64,000 nt of DNA from Akkermansia muciniphila (GTDB lineage: Bacteria; Verrucomicrobiota; Verrucomicrobiia; Verrucomicrobiales; Akkermansiaceae), in NCBI GenBank assembly GCA_945860285.1, contig CAMAQB010000002.1:28917-92916 (forward strand). The letters run 5' to 3'. Both the position numbers and the translations under genes were made by a program. Below, piece after piece: positions 47,101 through 54,489 of this stretch; position 1 is the stretch's first letter; each line of letters begins with the position of its first letter. The notes below the pieces were generated by a model that worked only from the letters and a program-made list of their open reading frames with translations, ran no database searches and was not told the origin of the DNA.

Positions 47101-49148
47101 ACATTGCTCACTCCGCTTAGACCATCAAAGGCAAACGTATTTGCCGAACCTGCGGTCTGCAGACCTCCCACATAAACGGAATTGTGATAGAAATTGCGCC
47201 CTGCGTTCGTGCCGTTGTCGTAGATGCCCCGTATGGAAGAGGCTCCTGCTGTGCTCGCTCCACTTGCACCAATGCCAACCTGCACCATGTTGTTCCGCGC
47301 GGTGAAAATCCCAGCCACGAACTGCATCCCGGTCATCTGTGACGCGGCGCTGGAGGAAGAAAGGGCGAGATTGTGAACCAGATTCCGCTCGATGAGATTC
47401 GTTCCCGTCGTCGGTCCTGCAAAGTACAGCCCTGTTACATTGACAGCCGCAGCAGCTGACTTGTTCGCAAGCGAATGAACTTTGTTGGTGGAAACGGTCT
47501 GGCCCGCCGTGGTGGAGGTGGCGGCGATTCCCACAACCGACTGCGACGTGGTCGCGTTGGCATTAGAACTCGTGGTCGAAAGATCGCGGACGACATTGCC
47601 GATGATGCTGTTGACTCCAGCCGAGGTTGCGACACCGCGAATCTGCGAAGTGGTGGAGATCGAGTTGTCGTTGTTGTTGAGATTCGCCACCGTATTGCCT
47701 GTGATCAGCGCGCTGGTGCTGCTGGTGCTCAGAATGCCGGTGACCTGCTGACCTCCGGCGGCGGTCGAAGCAGATGTGGCATTGAGGCTGTTGGCGGTGT
47801 TGGTGCTGCCGATGAGGTTGTTGCTGATGGTATTTGTTCCCGCCCTGACCTGAATTCCGACGAGAGATGCTGCCGAGTTGAGGATTGCGGAATTCGCCGC
47901 GATGGCGCCGATGTTGTTGTTCGAGATCACCACTGTGCCCGAGCTGATCGAGCCGAGACCGTATGTGGTGCCACCGCTGCCCGAAGTATTGGTCGAGATG
48001 GATTCCGTGCCGCTGGCGCTGCCAATGGTGTTTCCGGTTTCCGTGCCGATGTTCACAGAACCAGCCTGCACATAAATCCCGCTCCAGATCCCCGGAACTG
48101 CTGTTGTGGTACTGTTCGTCGTCCAGCGGATGTTCGCAATGGTGTTGTTCTGCAAGCTGCTGGCCATGGCCGTGCCGACATTCAGATGGATGCCTGCGAA
48201 AAGAAATGCCGCCGTGGTGGTGGTGGTGGTCCATGCCGCCCCCCCGGCGCCTGGCGTGCTGCCGCCGATGAAATTATTCGTCACGACGAAGTTGTTGCCA
48301 AGACTGTTGTTGATGTAGATCGGACGGACCGTCGTCGCTACCGCTGCGCGTGTTGCGGTTTGGTAAAAACTGTTGCCGGTAATGGTCCAGTTGGCATTGC
48401 CGGCATTCAGGCGCACGCCCGCCGATTCAACGCTTGCTGTGAGGGAGTGGAAATTGAATACATTGCAATTGGAAACGGTGTTGCCGCTGTTGTCCTTCGG
48501 CGACGCCGTGCCGGTCGAACAAATGCCGTTGACGGGAGTGCTCGCTCCGTCGCGAATGTCACACTGATCAATTGTGTTATTGTCATTGCCATCCGCTCCG
48601 GTGGTCGTGCTGAACAAGACCGTGCCACTGTTGGCGCTGGTATTCACTCCCGCAAGCGTCAGGTGTCGGATCGTGTTGTTGCTGGCCTCGTTGATGAAGC
48701 AAAGCGCCACTCCGGCATTCGCGGTGTTTGCAATGGTGAGTTGTTTCGCTGTGCCCGTGCCGCCGGGGCGTCCGTCGAGGACAACATTTTGCGCGCCATT
48801 CATATACACCGTTGCCGCAGTGGTGTTCGCACTGGTAATGGAGAGCGAGTTTGCACCAATGGCTGGCCGGATGGTGAGGTTGTTCGCCGCGCTGGAACCT
48901 GTGAGCGCCGGAATGGTCAGCGGAAATGTCTCGACGCTGCTAACATAACCGGCCTGAAGCTCGAGAATGAGCGCGCCATCAAGCCCGTTTCCGGCCGTCT
49001 GCACATCAGCGATGGCGGCAGTGAGGGACGTGTAATTTCCTGTCGGTCCAACGGTTTTGACGCCTGAGAGAGGTAGCGCATGCCCATTCAGTCCAAGAGC
49101 AATGGATAACAAGACAATAAGCTGGGGAAGTCGGAGGTTTCCTATCAT
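38166..49148 (-). CDS. Giant (3660 aa) secreted multidomain protein: N-terminal parallel beta-helix-like region, then four modules of [FGGxGNDLVLQWA domain, seven RCC1 repeats, FN3-like domain, cadherin-like beta-sandwich]
   Basis: Signal sequence (MIGNLRLPQLIVLLSIALGLNGHALP). 28 RCC1-type repeats (AAWGxNxxGQLGNNSTTxSxVPVLVDxTGVLAGKTVxAIAAGxxHSLALCSDGTL). Linkers such as TSVSFEYGTTTSYG..GLTSGTTYHYRVVATSAGGT and LTASTGTLLPAFDSRVTSYSISVPNSATTISFTPVV. Confidence 0.9.
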   Translation of the reverse strand: MIGNLRLPQLIVLLSIALGLNGHALPLSGVKTVGPTGNYTSLTAAIADVQTAGNGLDGALILELQAGYVSSVETFPLTIPALTGSSAANNLTIRPAIGANSLSITSANTTAATVYMNGAQNVVLDGRPGGTGTAKQLTIANTANAGVALCFINEASNNTIRHLTLAGVNTSANSGTVLFSTTTGADGNDNNTIDQCDIRDGASTPVNGICSTGTASPKDNSGNTVSNCNVFNFHSLTASVESAGVRLNAGNANWTITGNSFYQTATRAAVATTVRPIYINNSLGNNFVVTNNFIGGSTPGAGGAAWTTTTTTAAFLFAGIHLNVGTAMASSLQNNTIANIRWTTNSTTTAVPGIWSGIYVQAGSVNIGTETGNTIGSASGTESISTNTSGSGGTTYGLGSISSGTVVISNNNIGAIAANSAILNSAASLVGIQVRAGTNTISNNLIGSTNTANSLNATSASTAAGGQQVTGILSTSSTSALITGNTVANLNNNDNSISTTSQIRGVATSAGVNSIIGNVVRDLSTTSSNANATTSQSVVGIAATSTTAGQTVSTNKVHSLANKSAAAAVNVTGLYFAGPTTGTNLIERNLVHNLALSSSSAASQMTGMQFVAGIFTARNNMVQVGIGASGASTAGASSIRGIYDNGTNAGRNFYHNSVYVGGLQTAGSANTFAFDGLSGVSNVRAYVNNIFFNSRSNSGATSKHYALQYGGTVANPAGLTASNNLVFSSGTGGMLGRYNSVDRSSLATWQTATGQDANSLTGDPLFLGAAQPPASVDLHIAFSSPANNTGTPLTGVPLDYDGSARNASTPDIGADEAFSWTVEATAGPNGSISPAGGVTLNQGESQAYTITAEPGYHIADVLVDGSSKGSLSNYTITNVSSAHTIVASFSSNNLSANFTNMQDVPLTVDVLTLIGNTANFSLNFAPIVGTDLTVVNNTGLAFIQGKFDNLNQGQAVNLTFGGITYVFVANYFGGNGNDLVLQWANARLLAWGYNSSGQLGNNVTTSSSVPVPVFMKGALDGKVVIASDAGGDLCLAVCSDGTVVTWGDNTFFQLGNGSSARSDIPVLVDQTGVLSGRTVVSVATGNQYCLALCSDGRVAGWGRGDSGQLGRGTIEQSYRPVLVSDSGVLAGKIVVAIAAGSNHALALCSDGTLASWGYNSSGQLGNKSTMHADLPVLVDRTGVLSGKTVIAIAAGEYHSLVLCSDGTLAAWGNNFSGQLGNNSTISASVPVLVDRSGVLFGKTVTAIAAGGSHNLVLCSDGSIAAWGQNTYGQLGNNSTSQSNIPIVINSAGVLAGKMVTGIAATSGHSLARCSDGSIAAWGYNNYGQLGNNSTSNSKVAVEVNTGALNTGERFTAVSGGNSHSLATVSAPPKPAVTTLAATAVTDTAAALNGTISAQGSSTSVSFEYGTTTSYGLTAAATPATLTGAAVTAVATTPAGLTSGTTYHYRVVATSAGGTVKGEDMSFTTSTFASLASLTASTGTLLPAFDSRVTSYSISVPNSATTISFTPVVLNPGATVTINDVPVESGTASGLLDLTIGNNPINIKVTAAGGGITKTYTVTVTRLASVYTYNSATYVPMTVPDFEASDKSVSFALSYAPSVGTDFTVVKNTGLAPIRGTFDNLSQGQRVTLTYNGVTFFFVANYFGGTGNDLVLQWASNRLLAWGANSSGQLGTNHLTQINVPVAVVNSGELVGKTILTVAAGSVHSLALCSDGTLAAWGANYFDQLGNNSNEDSAVPVLVDRTGVLAGKTVVAIAVGANHQLALCSDGTLVAWGSNDSGQLGNNSTTNSKVPVLVDMSGVLVSKRVVAIAAGLKFSLALCADGTVAAWGGNASGQLGNNSKTQSNVPVLVNQTGVLAGKTVTAVTAGGSHSCALCSDGSIAAWGSNDSNQLGNNSTTNSSVPVLVDRTGVLVGRTPVALVAGASHSLALCADGTLVAWGANSNGGLGNNSTTQSNVPVMVTQSGVLAGKTVVGIAAGQNHSLARCSDGTLATWGTNFYGQLGNNSTTNSMVPVLVATTALKTGERIVGGLSGLWSGHNFALVASPPPPLATTLATTGETDTGATMRGNVSANGTSTSVSFEYGLTTAYGTTVTASPATLTGTTATAVSATLSGLLSGTTYHYRVVATSNGGTVTGDDLTFTTSSLACLSFLTPSNGTLSPAFASSVTSYLLTVPNEVGSITVTPVVTYSTSTVKVNGVTVASDSPSGAITLSVGNNTISTVVTATGGTTKTYSITVTRLPAAFAFASATTVPVTASAFAAAGNAPAISLSYAPDVGTILMVVKNTGYNPIRGTFANLAQGQVVYLTYNGISYAFTANYFGGTGNDLVLQWANNRLMVWGRFQSFTGQMVPMAVPMTGILSQKTVIATATGSYHKLVLCSDNTLVAWGSNSQGQLGNGTTNDSSVPQLVDTTGVLAGKTIVAITCGFAHCLVLCADGTLAAWGDNGSGQLGNGNYVDALRPVLVSQTGILAGKTVVGIAAGRAHNLALCSDGTIASWGSNSDGQLGNTSVISNPLPTQVSQTGALSGKTPTAITAGTAHSMAVCSDGTLAAWGDNAGGQLGNNTTTDSSTPVAVDKTGVLSGKTITAAAAGQTHSLALCSDGTVAAWGSGSTGKLGNGTTGNSNVPVLVDRSGVLVGKTVTGISSSIGHNLVVCSDGTLATWGSNSYGELGNNSTTSSSVPVLSITTALRTGERFVSAVSGDSYDYIQCNAVVASPPRPATTTLAATGIGETTATLNASVMPNNTTANLSFQLGLTQAYDTTVTPSPVSVSGTGETAVSVLLEGLAFGTTYHYRVVAANANDTGYGDDMTFTTQAYATLSGLSLSNSTLVPGFSSARVDYSVTVPFATADLTVTPAATDTGSTIQVNGASVTSGSTSAPINLAVGNTVIQTVVIGADPANTKTYTVVVTRLAEVITFQSETDVPVTVSEFAATGNVPGFALNFAPATGTSLTVVRKTGNGPIQGAFGNLAQGQLVQLTYDGVTYSFVADYFGGTGNDLVLQWANTKLWAWGENFFGQLGNNSRTFSTTPVATVMNGVLAGKTVTAAAVGSSHNLALCVDGSVAAWGHNNMGAYGNGTTSDSLVLMPVLTDLTGVLAGKRVIAVAAGNQYSIALCSDGTLSTWGINSNGVLGNNGTASYVLQPVLVDQSGVLIKKSVVAISATNNHILALCSDGTVAAWGDNSFGQLGNNSTTSSSVPVLVDMTGVLAGKQVTAIAAGHSHSLALCADGTLAAWGYNAGGQLGNNSVTNRSVPVLVDQTGVLAGKTITAIHAGSSHSLVICSDGTMAAWGNNSSGEVGDNTATRRLVPVRVSITGVLAGKTIRMVKAGDRENLALFADGTLAAWGRRNVKLLPTVFDTSTVTAGDRLVAVFTGALANHCVALSGSPPPPGAVTTAASGIMTTSATLNGTVNGSGVSTTVSFEYGLTTNYGTTVVGIPSPVTASSATAVSASINGLTAGTTYHYRTLASNANGNAAGLDMTFTTNSPPTFSGYAFSTPYQTAASVSLRKLLAKGADPDGDLLTVAAAGPASTMGGTVALQSTAILYTPPASFSGIDTFALTLSDGRGGTVNGTVTVTVGPAPAGGGAGGPSTNPPILTMLPGGHVGIRFQGIPGRSYQIERSTDMVVWQTIATVTAGPTGVVSFTDESPPQPSAFYQLALP
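38990..46245 (-). repeat. Four tandem ~2.0 kb coding modules within the giant gene
   Basis: The FGGxGNDLVLQWA-to-first-blade boundary recurs at about 46190, 44168, 42147 and 40141 on the + strand, spaced about 2.0 kb. Confidence 0.85.
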
Positions 49149-49334
49149 GGTAAGGGACGGAGTTTAAGGTGAAACGAAGGCTTTAGAGACAATGGTTTTT
49201 AGATGGGTATTTAACTCAAAAAACGTGAAATGAGGCGGCGTTAGTGCAAAACAATGAAGAGTGTTGTCGGCAAAGCAAGCATCTCGATCACAGCACAACA
49301 AATTCACTGAAAAAGTAAAACGTGCACGATGAAG

Positions 49335-49355
49335 TTAGTTTGCCTAACTTCGTGA
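49335..49355. repeat. Short inverted repeat (GAAGTTAG-TTTGC-CTAACTTC)
   Basis: Perfect 8-bp arms around a 5-nt spacer in the AT-rich region upstream of the giant gene. No T-tract, so not called as a terminator. Confidence 0.6.
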
Positions 49356-49542
49356 GAGTAAATTGGTCATAAGAAAAGGAAAGAAAAATGATGCGAGCTG
49401 ACAGATCGTCACACGGCGTTTACTCCAGCACATGATTCTCAAATCCACCCCTGACCCCGAAAAAATATTTGGAAGTATTGAATGTCTACGCACTGGTGAC
49501 AACAAATACCACCACTTCGGCGATGCGCATATTAAGGCATGT

Positions 49543-49776
49543 TCAGTCACAGCCCGCTTTGACGAGATAATCGCGCATTTTCAAGTTATCCAGCGCGAAC
49601 TTCCCGCCGTGCAGGGCCTCGGCGGCGGCGATTTCCGCAGCGTTGAGCTCCCGATTGTAGCGGACATAGGTGAATGCTTTGCCCGCCGATGGACCAATCA
49701 GATCACCGATCTCGGAGTCGATCGGACCACCGTGAAGACAGCGTCCAAGCCTGGAGAAGTGCCCGCGTCTTGACAA
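49543..49776 (-). pseudogene. Possible C-terminal remnant of a patatin-like phospholipase gene
   Basis: Short ORF with IGDLIGPSAGKAFTYVRYNRELNAAEIAAAEALHGGKFALDNLKMRDYLVKAGCD, which resembles a patatin-like C-terminus. No N-terminal GxSxG domain is found adjacent. Confidence 0.3.
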
Positions 49777-49834
49777 GCGCGTGTGACCGGCATTTTTTCT
49801 CGCAGCAGCTTATCCATGCGCCTACGATTCCTCC

Positions 49835-50545
49835 ATGACGCATCGGTTCACCACCTTTTCCGGCACGCATGCCGTCACCTTGATCATTGGAGTTGCGGTG
49901 CTTGCGATCCTCCTGGCTGGTGCGCGACTATCGGATCGAGCGAAAACCCTTGTCACTGCCATTCTTGCGTTTCTGAATTTGACGGCGTACGGCTACACCC
50001 AGTTCGCGTGGTCCTGCTGCGATCATGCGGCAGCTCTCGACAACATCGTGCCGTTTCATCTTTGCGACATTTCCTCATTCCTCGGCGGATACGCGTTGCT
50101 CACCCGGAAACAACTGGCCTGCGAACTCATCTACTACTGGGGTCTCGCGGCGGCCACACAGGCCCTCATCACCCCCGCGATCGATTACAGTTTCCCGCAT
50201 CCGGCCTACTTCACTTTTTTCATCCAGCATTTTGCCATCGTCGGCGCGGCGTTGTATCTGCCGCTTTGCGAAGGCTGGCGGCCGCTACAACCTTTTTGGC
50301 GAAGCCCGCTGCGTGCGATATTGTGGGTGAATGTCTATTTCCTCTTCGCTTGCCTCATGAACCTGCTGTTGGACACCAACTTTGGCTACCTCGCCCACCC
50401 GCCGCCACATCCAAGCCTGATTGATCATCTCGGACCATGGCCGTATTACATCATTTCCTTCGAAATCATCGCGTTTACTATGATTCTGATCCTGACAATT
50501 CCCTTTTTGAAGAAAAATCAACGGCATGGTGCAATCACGGGTTGA
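49835..50545 (+). CDS. YwaF/TIGR02206-like integral membrane protein
   Basis: Six or more TM helices with PFHLCDISSFLGGYALLTRKQLACELIYYWGLAAATQALITPAI and LLDTNFGYLAHPPPHPSLIDHLGPWPYYI. Confidence 0.75.
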   Translation: MTHRFTTFSGTHAVTLIIGVAVLAILLAGARLSDRAKTLVTAILAFLNLTAYGYTQFAWSCCDHAAALDNIVPFHLCDISSFLGGYALLTRKQLACELIYYWGLAAATQALITPAIDYSFPHPAYFTFFIQHFAIVGAALYLPLCEGWRPLQPFWRSPLRAILWVNVYFLFACLMNLLLDTNFGYLAHPPPHPSLIDHLGPWPYYIISFEIIAFTMILILTIPFLKKNQRHGAITG

Positions 50546-50578
50546 AATTTTCACAAGAAACCACGATGATCTTGCCAC

Positions 50579-51337
50579 ATGGCCCCGACTTCATCACGAC
50601 CCGCCGGAAAAAAAGTTCTGCTCATGGGCACCTGCCTCTGCGATGCGTTTTATGACGATGTGGCCCGCGCCACCGTGGAGGTATTGGAGCATCTGGGCGT
50701 GGAAGTTGTTTTTCCTGAAAACCAAACCTGTTGTGGCCAGCCGGCCTTCAATTCCGGTGACTGGGAGGCATCGAGAAAAGTGGCGCGACACACGGCGTCG
50801 GTCTTCGCCGGGGATCTTCCCGTGATTGTTCCCAGCGGCTCTTGCGCGGCCATGAATTTCCACGGCAATCTTTTGCAATTCGAGGAATGCCCCGAGCCCG
50901 CGATCAACTCCCTCGCCCATCGCACCTGGGAAGTTATGGACTTCATCGTCCACGGTCTCGGCATCAGCCAATGGCAAGGTGCTCTGGAGTCTCCGACGAA
51001 AATCGCCTTTCACCGGTCCTGCCACTCCCGCGGCACCTGTTCGGGAGAAGCCACACGCACCCTGTTGTCATCGATTCAAAACGTCACACTGCTGCCCTTC
51101 GGCCAGTCCGAGCAATGCTGCGGTTTCGGCGGAACCTTCTCGGTCACTTTCCCGCACATTTCCGGAAAAATGGGCACATTGAAACTGGATCACATTCTCG
51201 ATCAGCATCCCGATCTGTTGATCAGCGGCGACATGTCCTGTCTGATGCACCTTGCGGGACTGGCCACGAACCAGGGTCGGCAAATTCCGATCAAACACGC
51301 CATCCAGATTCTCCGCGACACGATCCGGAAACCGTAA
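50579..51337 (+). CDS. LutA/YkgE-like (Fe-S)-binding CCG-domain protein
   Basis: VLLMGTCLCDAFYDDVARATVEVLEHLGVEVVFPENQTCCGQPAFNSGD and FHRSCHSRG..QSEQCCGFGGTFSVTFPHISGKM. Confidence 0.87.
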   Translation: MAPTSSRPAGKKVLLMGTCLCDAFYDDVARATVEVLEHLGVEVVFPENQTCCGQPAFNSGDWEASRKVARHTASVFAGDLPVIVPSGSCAAMNFHGNLLQFEECPEPAINSLAHRTWEVMDFIVHGLGISQWQGALESPTKIAFHRSCHSRGTCSGEATRTLLSSIQNVTLLPFGQSEQCCGFGGTFSVTFPHISGKMGTLKLDHILDQHPDLLISGDMSCLMHLAGLATNQGRQIPIKHAIQILRDTIRKP

Positions 51338-51351
51338 CGCCCACACATCCC

Positions 51352-52731
51352 ATGTTCCAATCCCTCGCCGACTCGCTCGACAAATCCTTCCGCAATCTTC
51401 GCGGTGTTGGCAAAATTTCCGAATCCAACATCGCCGATGCCCTTCGCGATATCCGACTGGCCCTGCTGGAGGCCGATGTGGAATTTTCCGTCGCCCGCGA
51501 TTTCATCAACCGCATCAAGGAAAAAGCCGTGGGCGTGGAGGTGCTCAAATCGATCAAACCCGGCGAGCAGGTTGTCAAGATTTTCCACGATGAACTCGCC
51601 GCGTTGCTCGGTGGCGATCACGCGCCGCTGAATCTGAATCCTCCCGCGCGGATCCTGCTCTGCGGCCTCAACGGCGCCGGCAAAACCACGACGGCCGCCA
51701 AGCTCGCCTATCGATTGAAAAAGGAGGGCCGCCGTCCCGTGCTCGTTGCCATCGACCTCTACCGTCCCGCCGCCATCGAGCAACTCGCGACGCTTGCCAG
51801 GCAGGTGGATGTCCCCTGCTACACGCCCGATTCATCGGAAAAAGATCTCGTCAAGGTTGCCAAGGACGCGCTCAAATGGGCGGAGACCCAGGACCACAGC
51901 GTGATCATTTTCGACACTGCTGGTCGACAGGAACTCGATGACTCGCTGATCGGCGAACTGAAAAAACTGCACCAGTTTCTGGCACCTCGCGAAACCCTTT
52001 TGGTCGCCGACTCGGCCGCGGGCCAGCAGGCGGTTTCGGTCGCCACCCACTTCAATAATGCTGTCGGCATCACCGGCATCATCCTGACCAAGCTCGACGG
52101 CGATGCCCGCGGCGGAGCCGCCCTGTCAATGCGAGCCGTTACAGGCAAACCGATCAAATACATCGGCGAAGGGGAGAAAATCGATCAACTCGGTGAGTTT
52201 CATCCGTCGAGAATGGCCGACCGCATCCTCGGCATGGGCGACATTGTCAGCATGGTCGAACAGGTGGCCGACAAGATCAACGAGGCCGATGCCATGCGCA
52301 GCGCGCAACGCATGGCCGAGGGGAAATTCGACTTCTCCGATTTCCTCGATCAAATGAAAATGATCCAGAACATGGGTCCGCTCGAAGGTCTGCTCGGGCT
52401 GATGCCGGGATTCAGCAAAATCAAAAAGCAGCTTCCGGCCAATGCGCTTGACGGAAAAAAACTCAAACGCACCGAAGCGATCGTATTGAGCATGACCCGG
52501 GATGAGCGCCAGCGACCCGAAATCATCCGCGGCACGCGGCGCAAACGCATTGCCGACGGCTCGGGCACCTCCCTGCAGGAGGTCAACGCGTTGCTCAAGC
52601 AGTTCGGTCAGATGCGCGAAATGATGCGCTCCCCGCACAAGATGAAGAACATGATGAAAGCGATGTCGGGTGAGTCCGGCGGCCCGGGTGACATCAGCAA
52701 CTATCCGCGCGGCTTCGGCAAGAAAAGGTAG
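51352..52731 (+). CDS. ffh: Signal recognition particle protein
   Basis: LCGLNGAGKTTTAAKLAYRLKKEGRRPVLVAIDLYRPAAIEQL, IIFDTAGRQELDDSL, TKLDGDARGGAALSM, Met-rich M domain. Start ATG 51352. Confidence 0.95.
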   Translation: MFQSLADSLDKSFRNLRGVGKISESNIADALRDIRLALLEADVEFSVARDFINRIKEKAVGVEVLKSIKPGEQVVKIFHDELAALLGGDHAPLNLNPPARILLCGLNGAGKTTTAAKLAYRLKKEGRRPVLVAIDLYRPAAIEQLATLARQVDVPCYTPDSSEKDLVKVAKDALKWAETQDHSVIIFDTAGRQELDDSLIGELKKLHQFLAPRETLLVADSAAGQQAVSVATHFNNAVGITGIILTKLDGDARGGAALSMRAVTGKPIKYIGEGEKIDQLGEFHPSRMADRILGMGDIVSMVEQVADKINEADAMRSAQRMAEGKFDFSDFLDQMKMIQNMGPLEGLLGLMPGFSKIKKQLPANALDGKKLKRTEAIVLSMTRDERQRPEIIRGTRRKRIADGSGTSLQEVNALLKQFGQMREMMRSPHKMKNMMKAMSGESGGPGDISNYPRGFGKKR

Positions 52732-52749
52732 TGTCGCCACCCACGGTTC

Positions 52750-53706
52750 TCATCCGCGCGGGTGAAACGACTTGTGGATCGATTTCAACCGCTGCTGGTC
52801 GACATGAGTGTAGATCTGCGTGGTTGAGATGTCGGCGTGACCTAACAATTCCTGGATCACCCGCAAGTCCGCACCGCCCTCCAGCAGGTGGGTGGCGAAA
52901 GAATGGCGCAGCAGGTGAGGATACATGTTCTGCTCCATGCCCGCCTTCGCCGCCCGTTCCTTGACGATTTCACGCACGCGATCCGGCGACAATGCGCCGC
53001 CGCGCACCGAGAGGAAAATGTGCGACGACGTTCTGCGTTTCACCAGCGCGGGGCGTTCGACCGCAAGATAATGAAACAACGCTTCACAAGCCACGGCACC
53101 AATCGGAACAATGCGGGTTTTGTTGCCCTTGCCGGTGACGCGGATGAACTTTTCCTGAAGATCGAGGTTCTCCAGTCGCGCGCCGCAGAGTTCGAACAAG
53201 CGCAGGCCCGAGGAATAGAAAAACTCCAGCATCGCGCGGTCGCGGCTGCCGAGAAATTCACCCGTGTCGATGCTCTCCAGCAGGCGCGCGCACTCGACAG
53301 CATGCAAGGTTTCCGGCAAGGTCTTTTCCGGTCGGGGCGAATGCAGCGGTTCGGCGGGATCCATGGGCAATCGGCCCTTTCCGGCCAGCCAGCGGAAAAA
53401 AATCTTCAAATGCACGGCGCAAATCCGCAGCGAGGATGCCTCCAACCCCTCCGCCTTGCGGGCGGTTAGAAACTCCGACAGCTCATCGGTGCCGAGGTCG
53501 TCCAGAGGCCGCTTTCCCGCCTGCATCCATTTCATCAACGCATCCAGGGTCTGCCTGACCGACAACTGATAGGCCGTGGACAAGCCGCGCTCCACGGCGA
53601 TGAAGAATACGAATTCATCGATCTCCCTCCCCTCCCATGGTGCGGAATCGCTCAACAACTCAACCCGGTTTTTCGTTTTTGCGCGCCTTGTCCTTGAGTC
53701 CGTCAT
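52750..53706 (-). CDS. xerD: Tyrosine recombinase XerC/XerD
   Basis: Catalytic residues in SSGLRLFELCGARLENLD, HLLRHSFATHLLEGGADLRVIQELLGHADISTTQIYTHV. Confidence 0.9.
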   Translation of the reverse strand: MTDSRTRRAKTKNRVELLSDSAPWEGREIDEFVFFIAVERGLSTAYQLSVRQTLDALMKWMQAGKRPLDDLGTDELSEFLTARKAEGLEASSLRICAVHLKIFFRWLAGKGRLPMDPAEPLHSPRPEKTLPETLHAVECARLLESIDTGEFLGSRDRAMLEFFYSSGLRLFELCGARLENLDLQEKFIRVTGKGNKTRIVPIGAVACEALFHYLAVERPALVKRRTSSHIFLSVRGGALSPDRVREIVKERAAKAGMEQNMYPHLLRHSFATHLLEGGADLRVIQELLGHADISTTQIYTHVDQQRLKSIHKSFHPRG

Positions 53707-54418
53707 GCACTTTGAGAAACCCCTGTTTTTCCACCTGTTCGAGCAGGCCGTTGGCACTTAGTGCAGAACCGACGTTGATACTCAATCCGCACGACTCCAA
53801 CGACTGCGCTGTCCAGACGTTGCAAATACGAGGAAAATAGTAGGAATGTTTGCAGTCGATCAGGTATCCATCACCCCAGCTCGAAGGTGCGATCACCTGC
53901 GGGTTGCCATTCTGGTCGAACTTGTTGCAACTGTTGAGAAACGAGGCGAAAGCCTGTCCGTTTTTTTCCTGGATCTCCCCCCGATAGATGCGCTGCTGGA
54001 AACAGACATCCTCGATCTTCCAGGAAACCGGAATCACTTCGGTCACGGAAGGCGAGGGCAGGCAGAGCGCATTGAAAACCTCCCAGGGGTACAACCAACG
54101 CTTCTGAACATAAGCCACCCGGTTGCCCCAGCTCATTTCCACATAGCGGTAGGGTCCCTGGGGGAACTTGAAACCTGCCGGTGCACGGTAACCATGATTG
54201 ACAATCCAATCATAGGGAACGACCAAAGCCGTATGAAGTGAGTCGGCGACCACATACACCGGCACGGTAGAACCAAGAGGAGCATGTTTTTTGATCGAAA
54301 CCTGCTGGGTCGATGTCGCGCTTTTTTCCGGAACGGGAAGGCGCAGTGTGCACGATTGCAGAACCAGCAAGCAGGCGATCGAGGCGGACGGAAGCAGAGC
54401 GGAGAACAAACGATTCAT
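53660..54418 (-). CDS. DUF2459/TIGR02117-like lipoprotein
   Basis: Lipobox-like VLQSC; VYVVADSLHTALVVPYDWI...YRYVEMSWGNRVAYVQKRW. Overlaps the xerD start. Confidence 0.65.
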   Translation of the reverse strand: MNRLFSALLPSASIACLLVLQSCTLRLPVPEKSATSTQQVSIKKHAPLGSTVPVYVVADSLHTALVVPYDWIVNHGYRAPAGFKFPQGPYRYVEMSWGNRVAYVQKRWLYPWEVFNALCLPSPSVTEVIPVSWKIEDVCFQQRIYRGEIQEKNGQAFASFLNSCNKFDQNGNPQVIAPSSWGDGYLIDCKHSYYFPRICNVWTAQSLESCGLSINVGSALSANGLLEQVEKQGFLKVHDGLKDKARKNEKPG

Positions 54419-54489
54419 CAGTGGGGTGCGTCAATCCATAACATCCGGCGACCGTCACTGCGAGAATTTTTCAATGAAGAATTTGTAAC

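Noticed and set aside
47475-49067. 530-aa plus-strand ORF opposite the N-terminus of the giant gene
   Set aside because: Antisense to a clear beta-helix-like coding region. The composition (Arg/Gly/Asp-rich, no motif) is typical of a shadow frame.
52750-53706. Tyrosine recombinase considered as an integrase of a mobile element
   Set aside because: XerC/D-like length and sequence between housekeeping genes. No attachment-site repeats, tRNA junction or cargo genes seen.
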